This document shows positions 6,285 through 11,875 of a DNA stretch of 11,875 bases, in pieces. Both the position numbers and the translations under genes were made by a program. Position 1 is the first letter of the stretch. Every line of letters begins with the position of its first letter. The stretch is from an uncultured Candidatus Saccharibacteria bacterium (GTDB lineage Bacteria > Patescibacteriota > Saccharimonadia > Saccharimonadales > Saccharimonadaceae): NCBI GenBank assembly GCA_938036625.1, contig CALHQH010000010.1, positions 1 through 11,875 of the forward strand, read 5' to 3'. A model generated the notes under the pieces. That model was given only the letters and a program-made list of their open reading frames with translations, had not been told where the DNA came from and searched no databases.

Positions 6285-6754
6285 TGAATATCTACGCCTA
6301 TCAACGCCCACTTGGGCCCATTGCCGACGACGAGGCTTTGCGCCAGCAATGTATCGCGGTGTATGATGCCAAGACACACCAGCAGGTTGTGTGCTTTTGC
6401 CACGCGTATGGCCATCGACTACACGAGTTTATTGGATACACCTTCCCATATAGCAGCGATATTGCCGACGCGTACGATGGTATGGAGCAGTGGCTTGCTG
6501 GCGAGGCGAACTACCATGCAGCACGCAACGCGAGCTTTCAGATTGGCCGCCAAGCACGCTCCGCAACTGACCGAGTAGTGGAGCGTTTCTTGCGTACCAT
6601 GGCACAGCTTACGGCGAGCCCGCACGTGAAATATCACGGGCTGTGGGCAAGCGACTTTGCCATCACCCTCATCAACACGATGCATCCAAACGACGAAGCA
6701 GCAGTACGCAACGAACGCAAGGCACAGATACAGCTTTTAACGAGTATTGACTAA
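6284..6754 (+). CDS. Imm-5-like (putative immunity) helical protein
   Basis: A 156-residue, mostly helical soluble protein without signal peptide or membrane segments. The stretch GMEQWLAGEANYHAARNASFQIGRQA (66-91), then a helix around VVERFLRTMAQLTASPHVKYHGLWASDFAITLI (98-130), resembles the Imm-5-like family: AWLRGE...AR..A...A repeats, then an HV..HA..AA.YA helix. That family was named by association with polymorphic toxin immunity genes, but many members sit alone with no toxin nearby, and none is visible here. It overlaps DUF1697 by one base and must be co-transcribed. The match is to the pattern of small residues, Trp and His rather than a catalytic motif, so the assignment is tentative. 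Confidence 0.5.
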   Translation: MNIYAYQRPLGPIADDEALRQQCIAVYDAKTHQQVVCFCHAYGHRLHEFIGYTFPYSSDIADAYDGMEQWLAGEANYHAARNASFQIGRQARSATDRVVERFLRTMAQLTASPHVKYHGLWASDFAITLINTMHPNDEAAVRNERKAQIQLLTSID

Positions 6755-6822
6755 TTTTAATACAAGTTGCATGCGCAAAAGGTGTTTTTAGTGCGGTAGC
6801 ACAACCTGCAGCGGGTGAGCAA

Positions 6823-6851
6823 TTGAACTAGCTACACAACTTCGCTATACT
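6823..6851 (+). promoter_or_regulatory. Promoter of the UDG-like gene
   Basis: TTGAAC (6823-6828), a 17-nt spacer and TATACT (6846-6851) make the best two-box promoter in the rightward gene set. The -10 ends only 6 nt before the ATG at 6858, so transcription should begin at or beside the start codon. Confidence 0.7.
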
Positions 6852-6857
6852 GAAGAC

Positions 6858-7448
6858 ATGGTAACTGTGCAGTCACAGCCGCTCCTCTACGAGCAGATTT
6901 GTGCCGACCCGATGAATGCAGATTTTACGGCACAGGGTTGGCCGCCGGTGTATAGCGCCTCAGCACGCTCGCGCATCATCATTGTTGGTCAGGCACCAGG
7001 TCGCATTGCCCAGGAGACGGGAGTGCCATGGAATGATGCCAGCGGGCGTCTCTTGCGGCAGTGGCTTGGCGTGAGTGATGAGCAATTCTATAACCCCGAT
7101 CTCTTTGCGCTCATCCCAATGGATTTTTACTACCCCGGCAAGGGTGCGCACGGCGACTTGCCGCCACGCAAAGAGTTTGCTGAGAAATGGCACCCAAAGC
7201 TGCTTGCTTATATGCCGGAAGTGCGTTTGACGATTTTAGTTGGTGCCTATGCACAGAAGTACTATCTTGCCGGCCAGGCAGGGAAAAACTTAACAGAAAC
7301 GGTGGCGCATTTTGCGCAGTATTTGCCAGAGTATTTTCCACTCGTGCACCCCTCGCCGCTAACTGCACGCTGGCGAGCACGTAACCCATGGTTTGAGGCG
7401 GAGGTTATTCCGGTGCTACGGCAGAGAGTTTGCCAAGCTTTAGAATAA
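6858..7448 (+). CDS. Uracil-DNA glycosylase superfamily protein
   Basis: A 196-residue single-domain protein of the UDG fold, which removes uracil or other damaged bases from DNA to begin base-excision repair. The water-activating loop region is IIIVGQAPGRIAQETGVPWNDASG (40-63), with the GQAPG form typical of family 4/5-like and YqfB-like members rather than the GQDPYH of classical Ung. The DNA-intercalating motif is HPSPLTARWRARNPWF (164-179). Between them are ALIPMDFYYPGKG (84-96) and TILVGAYAQKYYL (125-137), the core strands of the fold. No iron-sulfur cysteine set like that of family 4 enzymes is seen (only two Cys, C15 and C192). Exact substrate is unclear. It has its own promoter, and uvrC lies two genes downstream. 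Confidence 0.85.
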   Translation: MVTVQSQPLLYEQICADPMNADFTAQGWPPVYSASARSRIIIVGQAPGRIAQETGVPWNDASGRLLRQWLGVSDEQFYNPDLFALIPMDFYYPGKGAHGDLPPRKEFAEKWHPKLLAYMPEVRLTILVGAYAQKYYLAGQAGKNLTETVAHFAQYLPEYFPLVHPSPLTARWRARNPWFEAEVIPVLRQRVCQALE

Positions 7449-7547
7449 TTATGAGGGTGTAGTGAGTACTGCCGGGTAACGGCTTGGCCTTATTTCGTAT
7501 CCACATAGAACATACCATGGATATGATTCGAACAAGATAAAAACTAA

Positions 7548-7572
7548 TACGACAGAGTCGTACAATAGTACG
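7548..7572. other. Two overlapping inverted repeats upstream of the NTase-fold gene
   Basis: TACGAC-AGA-GTCGTA (7548-7562) shares its right arm with CGTAC-AATA-GTACG (about 7559-7572). The two hairpins would exclude each other in RNA. They lie just upstream of the promoter at 7604, so an operator, or the 3' end of the upstream transcript, is possible. Neither has a following T-run. Confidence 0.35.
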
Positions 7573-7603
7573 CAAAACACTTCTCACACCCACAAAAGTA
7601 TGG

Positions 7604-7609
7604 TATAAC
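7604..7609 (+). promoter_or_regulatory. -10 element of the NTase-fold gene
   Basis: TATAAC preceded by TGG (extended -10) ends 7 nt before the ATG at 7617. TTCTCA (7581-7586) is a poor -35 candidate at 17 nt. No Shine-Dalgarno is present. Confidence 0.5.
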
Positions 7610-7616
7610 CAAGTGT

Positions 7617-8453
7617 ATGAGACGATCCCCAGAAACAACCCTAGACAATTCATATTTCACATTAGTTGCAGCAGACTTTCACAATCGGATGGAAGACGTG
7701 GGAGATGCTCCTTATACTGTGGTTGGCGGGCTCGGTTTACACGCAGTCACTCATGCCGAGGAGATCGATTGGGATGATCGTGTGGTGCGGATTGGTAATA
7801 TCTACCTGCCGCGGCGGCGTGAGAATAATGGCACGGTGCGAGATCTCGACACATTAGTGCATACGACAGATACAGTAGCAGCATATCGTGACGAGATGGA
7901 AGATGCGCTGGGTGGACTGCTTGTCCCTTCGGCATTTGGCCTCAAGCCATATGGCACTCCACTGATGAATGCACTCAAAGGTTTGAGCCACTTCACTGGT
8001 GATCGCTATCTCAAAGAGGACGAGGGAGGTGAAAAGGAACTTTACTGGCGTCTTGCTGGCAGCGAAACGAAGATTCCACTTGAAAGCCTTGACCCTTGGC
8101 GTATTGAGCAAGACGGGGAAACAGTTTGTAATATCCTTGGCCCCGTTGCTCAGCTTGGTGCGTATATGAATCGATCGATTACTGGCGTACGCAAAAAGGA
8201 CGAAGAGAAACTAACAGGGCTCACGAACGTTGTCATGCCAAATGATAAGATCAGCGATATCCCAACGGAATATCGCGAGCAATTTTTTGCCTTTGTTGAG
8301 CAAGCAGAGAAGGTCAAACAGGCGCGACAAAAACTTGGTTTGACTGCGCTCAAAGCGCACCTCTTGAGATATCTTGAGGGGAAAGACTGGGCTGTTAAGC
8401 TTGCTCAAGGCGAGCACGATCGTTTGTTCCGGCCATTTACTGGCAAGCAGTAG
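7617..8453 (+). CDS. Nucleotidyltransferase-fold protein (AbiEii/MenT-like features)
   Basis: A 278-residue soluble protein. PYTVVGGLGLHAVTH (32-46) followed by GTVRDLDTLV (72-81) matches the start of the minimal nucleotidyltransferase fold: a GG turn, a helix, then Asp-x-Asp for metal binding (D76, D78), as in the AbiEii/MenT group. In the middle, a strand-turn (WRIEQDGETVCNILGPVAQLGAYMNR, 161-186) leads to VRKKDEEKLTGL (191-202), resembling the sp..~~l...R.KD..D...L helix that follows in such proteins. AbiEii-type proteins are toxins or enzymes that modify tRNA or other targets, but no paired AbiEi-like antitoxin gene is present. It may be a stand-alone housekeeping or lineage-specific NTase. 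The gap before uvrC is 21 nt, though uvrC has its own -10. Confidence 0.5.
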   Translation: MRRSPETTLDNSYFTLVAADFHNRMEDVGDAPYTVVGGLGLHAVTHAEEIDWDDRVVRIGNIYLPRRRENNGTVRDLDTLVHTTDTVAAYRDEMEDALGGLLVPSAFGLKPYGTPLMNALKGLSHFTGDRYLKEDEGGEKELYWRLAGSETKIPLESLDPWRIEQDGETVCNILGPVAQLGAYMNRSITGVRKKDEEKLTGLTNVVMPNDKISDIPTEYREQFFAFVEQAEKVKQARQKLGLTALKAHLLRYLEGKDWAVKLAQGEHDRLFRPFTGKQ

Positions 8454-8461
8454 CTTCGCGC

Positions 8462-8467
8462 TATAAT
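8462..8467 (+). promoter_or_regulatory. -10 element of uvrC
   Basis: TATAAT ends 7 nt before the ATG at 8475 and lies in the 21-nt gap after the NTase-fold gene. No clear -35 box and no Shine-Dalgarno are seen. uvrC may be transcribed both from here and by read-through. Confidence 0.55.
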
Positions 8468-8474
8468 AGAAAGT

Positions 8475-10100
8475 ATGAACGCCGCCCTCCACGCCAAGCT
8501 CAAAACACTGCCCCGCAGCCCAGGGGTGTACTTTCATAAATCGGCCAGCGGGGAGGTGATTTATGTCGGCAAGGCGGCGGTGCTGCGCAACCGGGTGCGG
8601 CAGTATTTTCAGGATTCGCGCGGGCGGGATAACAAGACCATGGCGCTGGTCGCGGAGATCCACGATACAGACTGGATCGAGACCGAAAGCGAGGTGGATG
8701 CTCTCTTTCTCGAAAGCGAGATGATCAAGCGCTACATGCCGCGCTACAATGTACTGCTGCGTGATGATAAATCGCAAACCTTCGTGCGGATCGACATGAA
8801 GAGCCAGTGGCCAGTGGTGAGCTTGACGCGCAACCCAGCGGATGATGGCGCCAACTACTACGGCCCCTTCTACAATGGCTTTGCGCTCAAAAAAGCCCTG
8901 CGCCACCTGCGGCCAATCTTCCCGTACCTGACGCGCGAGCGCCGGCCTGGGCAGTCAAAGCTAGATGAGGATTTAGGCCTGAGCCCCAAAGTTAGCGACG
9001 GCCCGCAGGCCTACAAAGCTAACCTACGCACGCTGATAAGCTACATCAAAGGTAACCGCAAAGCCATCGCTGCCGAGCTTGAGCGCGATATGAAGACGGC
9101 CGCGGGGCTGCACGAATTTGAGCGGGCCGCCCAGCTGCGCAACAAGCTGCGCGCCATGCAGGAGCTGCAGCGCCGGGTGATGTTTGGTGATAAGGAATTC
9201 TTGGCTATTAGCAAGGATCGGGCCTTAGCGGACTTGACCACGCTGCTGGGGTTAGCCGGCGAACCAACCCGCATCGAAGGCTACGATATCAGCCACATGA
9301 GCGGCCGCCAGGTGGTGGCGAGCATGGTGGTGTTTCGTAATGGGGTGAGTGACCGGGCCGAGTACCGTAAGTTCAAAGTGAGCGAAAAAAACGACGACAC
9401 TGGTAATATGCACGACGTCATCTTCCGCCGCCTGAGTGAACGCCATATCAAGAGCTGGGGCACGCCGAGCCTGCTGCTGATTGATGGTGGCAAAGGCCAG
9501 CTGGCAGCCGCGATTGCAGCCCGTGATGCGCGTGGGGTACATGTGCCGATCATCAGCATTGCCAAGCGTGAGGAAGAGATCCTGGTGCACAAAACTGGCT
9601 CGCAGGTGGGGTTGGCGTATATTCACCAGCTACAAGCCGAGCGCCCGAGCGGTATTACAGTCTATGAGGATGGCGATGTCTATGTGATTAACCTCCACCC
9701 AGGGCAGCGCAACGCTGGTGCGCACTCCAAGAATTTGCGTGGGAGCGCCGCGGTGTATGAGCCAGAGGCGGCCCACGCTGCCTCTGCCGTGCAGGAACAA
9801 CCAGCTAACAGTACCGGCTGGGCGGCCAATCCACCGCTTGCAGCCAGTGATATTACTAAGCTCTTCCAGCGCATCCGCGATGAGTCGCACCGCTTTGCCG
9901 TCAGCTACCACACGGCGTTGCAGCGCAAAGCCGGGGTCAAGAGCGCGCTCGATGGCATCCCCGGTGTCGGCCCCAAAACCAAGCAAAAACTCCTGCGGCA
10001 GTTTGGCAGTGTACGCGGTATTATGGGCGCCAGCCAAGCAGAGCTAGCGGCAGTGGTGGGGGAGACGCGCGCAGCGCAGATTCGGCAGGGGTTGCAGTAG
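8475..10100 (+). CDS. uvrC: UvrABC system protein C (cysteine-free, with an internal insertion)
   Basis: UvrC makes both incisions in nucleotide excision repair after UvrA/UvrB load on damage. In order: the GIY-YIG domain (PGVYFHKSASGEVIYVGKA, 16-34; E80 in LFLESEMIK; YNVLLRDDKS, 91-100); the UVR motif that binds UvrB (about 203-232); the RNase H-like nuclease with a full D-D-H set (D271 in EGYDIS, D337 in LLIDGGKGQ, H472 in DESHRFAVSYH); and a C-terminal HhH pair (about 491-540, GIPGVGPKTKQKLL). At 541 residues it is shorter than E. coli UvrC (about 610). Two oddities: the protein has no cysteine at all, so the four-Cys iron-sulfur motif expected near 150-175 is absent; and about 65-70 extra residues lie between EEILVH (367-372) and LFQRIRDE (463-470). 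The gene is visibly richer in G and C than its neighbours. Confidence 0.97.
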   Translation: MNAALHAKLKTLPRSPGVYFHKSASGEVIYVGKAAVLRNRVRQYFQDSRGRDNKTMALVAEIHDTDWIETESEVDALFLESEMIKRYMPRYNVLLRDDKSQTFVRIDMKSQWPVVSLTRNPADDGANYYGPFYNGFALKKALRHLRPIFPYLTRERRPGQSKLDEDLGLSPKVSDGPQAYKANLRTLISYIKGNRKAIAAELERDMKTAAGLHEFERAAQLRNKLRAMQELQRRVMFGDKEFLAISKDRALADLTTLLGLAGEPTRIEGYDISHMSGRQVVASMVVFRNGVSDRAEYRKFKVSEKNDDTGNMHDVIFRRLSERHIKSWGTPSLLLIDGGKGQLAAAIAARDARGVHVPIISIAKREEEILVHKTGSQVGLAYIHQLQAERPSGITVYEDGDVYVINLHPGQRNAGAHSKNLRGSAAVYEPEAAHAASAVQEQPANSTGWAANPPLAASDITKLFQRIRDESHRFAVSYHTALQRKAGVKSALDGIPGVGPKTKQKLLRQFGSVRGIMGASQAELAAVVGETRAAQIRQGLQ

Positions 10101-10215
10101 ATGAGACACACTCAACCAACGGCACAGTCAGTGATTCTACATTCCTCTTACGTGTAGCCACACGCCAATCCAGAACTTATGTACCAGTACCAGAAGGGGG
10201 AAACTCTCTAGATGG
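10101..10215. other. Short convergent spacer after uvrC
   Basis: Separates the uvrC stop from the stop of the leftward DUF6879-like gene. I see no clear hairpin terminator, RNA gene or believable reading frame; an 18-codon frame beginning right after the uvrC stop is dismissed. Confidence 0.5.
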
Positions 10216-10833
10216 TTACTCACGTCGCGTTGTAGCGATGCGTGCTAATTCACTCTGCTTAAGCGGTACACTACGTTCGAGAAGAAACTGAGTCATAGCA
10301 ATGTAACGTGCAACCTCTTTCTGAGATTCGACAAGACGAGCCTCTTGTACTGTCGATGAATGCTCGTCATAGAGCAAAGCAACCACTTTCCCCCCGTCGA
10401 ATACAAGGTAGTCAGAAATGCCAGTTTTAGAGATAACGTCTGAAATTTCAGACCACGGTACGACAAAAATCTGTTCACCCATCTCCTTGTCGGCAACGTA
10501 CGCATGGTATTCAAAGCGGAGAAGGTAACGAGAGATTGGATACTTGACAACGCGGATACGTGTCATACTGACATTGTATTGCTTGGAATGTTCATATACC
10601 CATTGGGATTTCACATCCTTTGTAACGCGTCGTTTGGCATCGTCATAGTCACCCCGTATGAATGATTCATAGGCTTTTGACCCTGTTTCATCATATTCTT
10701 GGAGAAACTCAACTTTAACCCAGTGCAAGCGGAGTTGGCGAAATAATTCACCAAACTCCGCGAACCCACCGCCGTCGATTGTCATACTTTTGTAGTTTTG
10801 CGGAGGGTATTTGAGATTGCTAAGATGCTGCAT
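10216..10833 (-). CDS. DUF6879-like protein
   Basis: A 205-residue soluble protein. Its layout matches DUF6879, a family I know mainly from Actinobacteria, where members often sit beside XRE-type HTH regulators and DUF397 proteins. Seen here: FAEFGELFRQLRLHWVKVEFLQEYD (24-48), ESFIRGDYDDAKR (56-68), the central MTRIRVVKYPISRYLLRFEYHAY (90-112), EQIFVVPWSEI (119-129) and the aromatic/acidic ISDYLVFDGGKVVALLYDEH (138-157). These line up with the family's LF...RLE, YF..FL.G, RVRVV..P.t.Y.r, GE.I..l and DFW.FD..r....yd elements. No HTH partner is present. The C-terminus (ERSVPLKQSELARIATTRRE) is basic. It starts 21 nt after the lipid kinase stop. Function is unknown; a regulatory or host-interaction role would be a guess. 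Confidence 0.6.
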   Translation of the reverse strand: MQHLSNLKYPPQNYKSMTIDGGGFAEFGELFRQLRLHWVKVEFLQEYDETGSKAYESFIRGDYDDAKRRVTKDVKSQWVYEHSKQYNVSMTRIRVVKYPISRYLLRFEYHAYVADKEMGEQIFVVPWSEISDVISKTGISDYLVFDGGKVVALLYDEHSSTVQEARLVESQKEVARYIAMTQFLLERSVPLKQSELARIATTRRE

Positions 10834-10853
10834 GGTTAGTCATAAACACCGTC

Positions 10854-10859
10854 ATTATA
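10854..10859 (-). promoter_or_regulatory. -10 hexamer overlapping the lipid kinase stop codon
   Basis: TATAAT on the minus strand includes the TAA stop of the upstream lipid kinase gene. It lies 20 nt before the ATG of the DUF6879-like gene at 10833, giving a short leader of about 13 nt without a clear Shine-Dalgarno. No good -35 box is seen. Confidence 0.4.
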
Positions 10860-11778
10860 CTGCACGACGCACAACCCGAATAGCCTTTGCCGGGTCTTTA
10901 TACGCGCGAATTGTCGATACCGCCGGCAGTGCGGCGTGTTCTCCCTCGGTCTGGGCGAGGATGGTGGCTGGCTCACAGAAGGTGAGCGTGATTTCAGTGA
11001 TTCTTTCGGCTGGTGTGTGGCCCGTTATGGCGCTGCAGGCAAAGGGAATATTTTTCCAGACAGACGAGAAGTCGGCTTGATGGTAGCCAAAAAAGTCGGT
11101 CTGCGGGTAGTCGATTGACGAGCGAATCATGCGCCCCATGTATTGGCTATTGATCATCATCACATCGGTTAGATTAGTCTGTTCTATAGTAGAAAGGTTG
11201 GTTGTGAATGGTGGTAAGTAGGTATCGTGTGCACGCAGATAGGTGGTGGCAACTTGCCCCATACTGCGTACAAGCTTAGTGTGGGGTGGTGTGCGGCGCA
11301 TGCGTTCGCGCGATGTTGCGTCAGCGAAGCCACTAGCAACCAGAGCAGTTAAGCCAAGTGTCATATACCCAGGGGCGTATCGCCATGGCTCGCCATTTAC
11401 CTCAATAGAGAGCGGCTGGTGAGTGATGATGCTATGGCTAGCCTGCAATAGTGGTAAAGGATTGCGCTCACCTCTCGCCAAATCATTGCAGTTGCCATAG
11501 CCGATGAAACTATACACAGCGCCATCAAGCTCAGCCCTCAGCCCCGCATTTACCACTTGCGTACTCGTACCGTCACCTGCCGCACTGATGATGTGGGTGC
11601 CATCTGGGAGGCGATCGGCAAGATACTTGATGTTGTCTTCCGCCCGTGAAAAGCGCGTCGTTATGGTGTCGTAGGTAATACCCGCTGCATCAAGCCGATC
11701 AAACACACCAGCCTGCACCTCGCTATGGCGGGTGCTATAAGGGTTCTGAACGATAACAAGCTTACGATCATATGTCAT
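10855..11778 (-). CDS. Diacylglycerol kinase family lipid kinase
   Basis: A 307-residue protein of the DAGK catalytic family (DgkB/YegS type), which phosphorylates diacylglycerol or a related lipid with ATP at the inner membrane face, recycling lipid back to phosphatidic acid. Visible motifs: VIVQNPYSTRH (8-18, the Asn-Pro nucleotide loop); ISAAGDGTSTQVVNAG (64-79), where the family's GGDGT appears as AGDGT; and FIGYGNCNDLARG (91-103), the P-x-G-T-x-NDFAR loop with the usual Thr replaced by Asn. Near the end, TEGEHAALPA (277-286) corresponds to the common DGE motif. Length is normal for the family. The start at 11778 has a possible -10 (TATAGG, 11796-11801 on the minus strand) 17 nt upstream. 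It follows tRNA-Gly by 42 nt on the same strand, so read-through from the tRNA promoter is possible. Confidence 0.88.
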   Translation of the reverse strand: MTYDRKLVIVQNPYSTRHSEVQAGVFDRLDAAGITYDTITTRFSRAEDNIKYLADRLPDGTHIISAAGDGTSTQVVNAGLRAELDGAVYSFIGYGNCNDLARGERNPLPLLQASHSIITHQPLSIEVNGEPWRYAPGYMTLGLTALVASGFADATSRERMRRTPPHTKLVRSMGQVATTYLRAHDTYLPPFTTNLSTIEQTNLTDVMMINSQYMGRMIRSSIDYPQTDFFGYHQADFSSVWKNIPFACSAITGHTPAERITEITLTFCEPATILAQTEGEHAALPAVSTIRAYKDPAKAIRVVRRAV

Positions 11779-11820
11779 AGAAACAAAAACACACCCCTAT
11801 ACTGAGTGTGATCCTCCTTG

Positions 11821-11875
11821 TGGTGCGGGTAGAGGGAGTCGAACCCTCGTCTCATGCTTGGGAAGCATACATAAT
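11821..11875 (-). tRNA. tRNA-Gly(CCC), 3' part; 5' end lies beyond the window
   Basis: On the minus strand the sequence gives an anticodon arm TATGC-TTCCCAA-GCATG with anticodon CCC (11860-11862), a 4-nt variable loop (AGAC), a T arm GAGGG-TTCGACT-CCCTC, the acceptor 3' strand TACCCGC, discriminator A73 and an encoded CCA end (11821-11823). The arm lengths (5-7-5, then 7+1+3) are canonical. CCC decodes the glycine codon GGG, and the arms closely resemble E. coli tRNA-Gly(CCC), which shares the loop and the start of the T arm. The discriminator is A rather than the U usual in bacterial tRNA-Gly. The D arm and 5' acceptor strand are cut off. Confidence 0.92.

Noticed and set aside
7617..8453. 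Complete AbiE toxin-antitoxin operon
   Set aside because: Only an NTase-fold protein is present; no AbiEi-like gene flanks it.
8211..8906. 231-codon minus-strand frame across the NTase-fold/uvrC junction
   Set aside because: It covers the 3' end of one clear gene and the start of uvrC on the other strand; it has no family match and arises from G+C-rich codon bias.
10101..10215. tRNA or small RNA gene after uvrC
   Set aside because: No cloverleaf, T-arm consensus or hairpin followed by a T-run could be found on either strand.

Overview
The window is 11.9 kb of dense bacterial chromosome, roughly half G+C. It carries one partial and ten complete protein genes plus the 3' part of a tRNA gene. 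Reading frames end normally at TGA (for example at 6282-6284, where the next gene starts on the same A), so the standard code applies; this argues against the CPR groups that read UGA as glycine. Compact genes, promoters placed right against start codons, a cysteine-free UvrC and a protein resembling an actinobacterial family (DUF6879) fit a Candidate Phyla Radiation member such as Candidatus Saccharibacteria. That assignment is inference. No 16S rRNA or other marker gene is present to settle it.

Layout. Bases 1-449 (+) hold the C-terminal two thirds of a LolD/MacB-type ABC ATPase. Its stop codon overlaps that of a leftward gene (446-1489) whose C-terminal half looks like a divergent class III nucleotidyl cyclase domain. 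Upstream of that, also leftward, is a membrane-anchored clan GH-A-like glycosidase (1545-2489). Then comes the only long gap (2490-2997): a promoter with a Shine-Dalgarno for the glycosidase, a perfect 32-bp palindrome that looks like a terminator, and a 218-base tract without a single C on the plus strand.

From 2998 to 10100 every gene runs rightward: a fusion of an ICMT/PEMT-like methyltransferase with an Lnt-like apolipoprotein N-acyltransferase; a six-helix membrane protein; a two-gene operon (DUF1697 and an Imm-5-like protein); a uracil-DNA glycosylase superfamily protein; a nucleotidyltransferase-fold protein; and uvrC. The last 1.7 kb runs leftward: tRNA-Gly(CCC), a diacylglycerol/lipid kinase, and a DUF6879-like protein.

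Themes. Two genes concern DNA repair (UDG-like and UvrC). Two concern lipids or envelope lipoproteins (the Lnt fusion and the lipid kinase). One is a secreted or anchored carbohydrate-active enzyme. Several (cyclase-like, NTase-fold, Imm-5-like, DUF6879-like) belong to families often seen in signalling or conflict contexts, but no complete known defence system is visible. A repeated signal across the window is a -10 hexamer ending 6-7 nt before the start codon, the layout expected for leaderless mRNAs.
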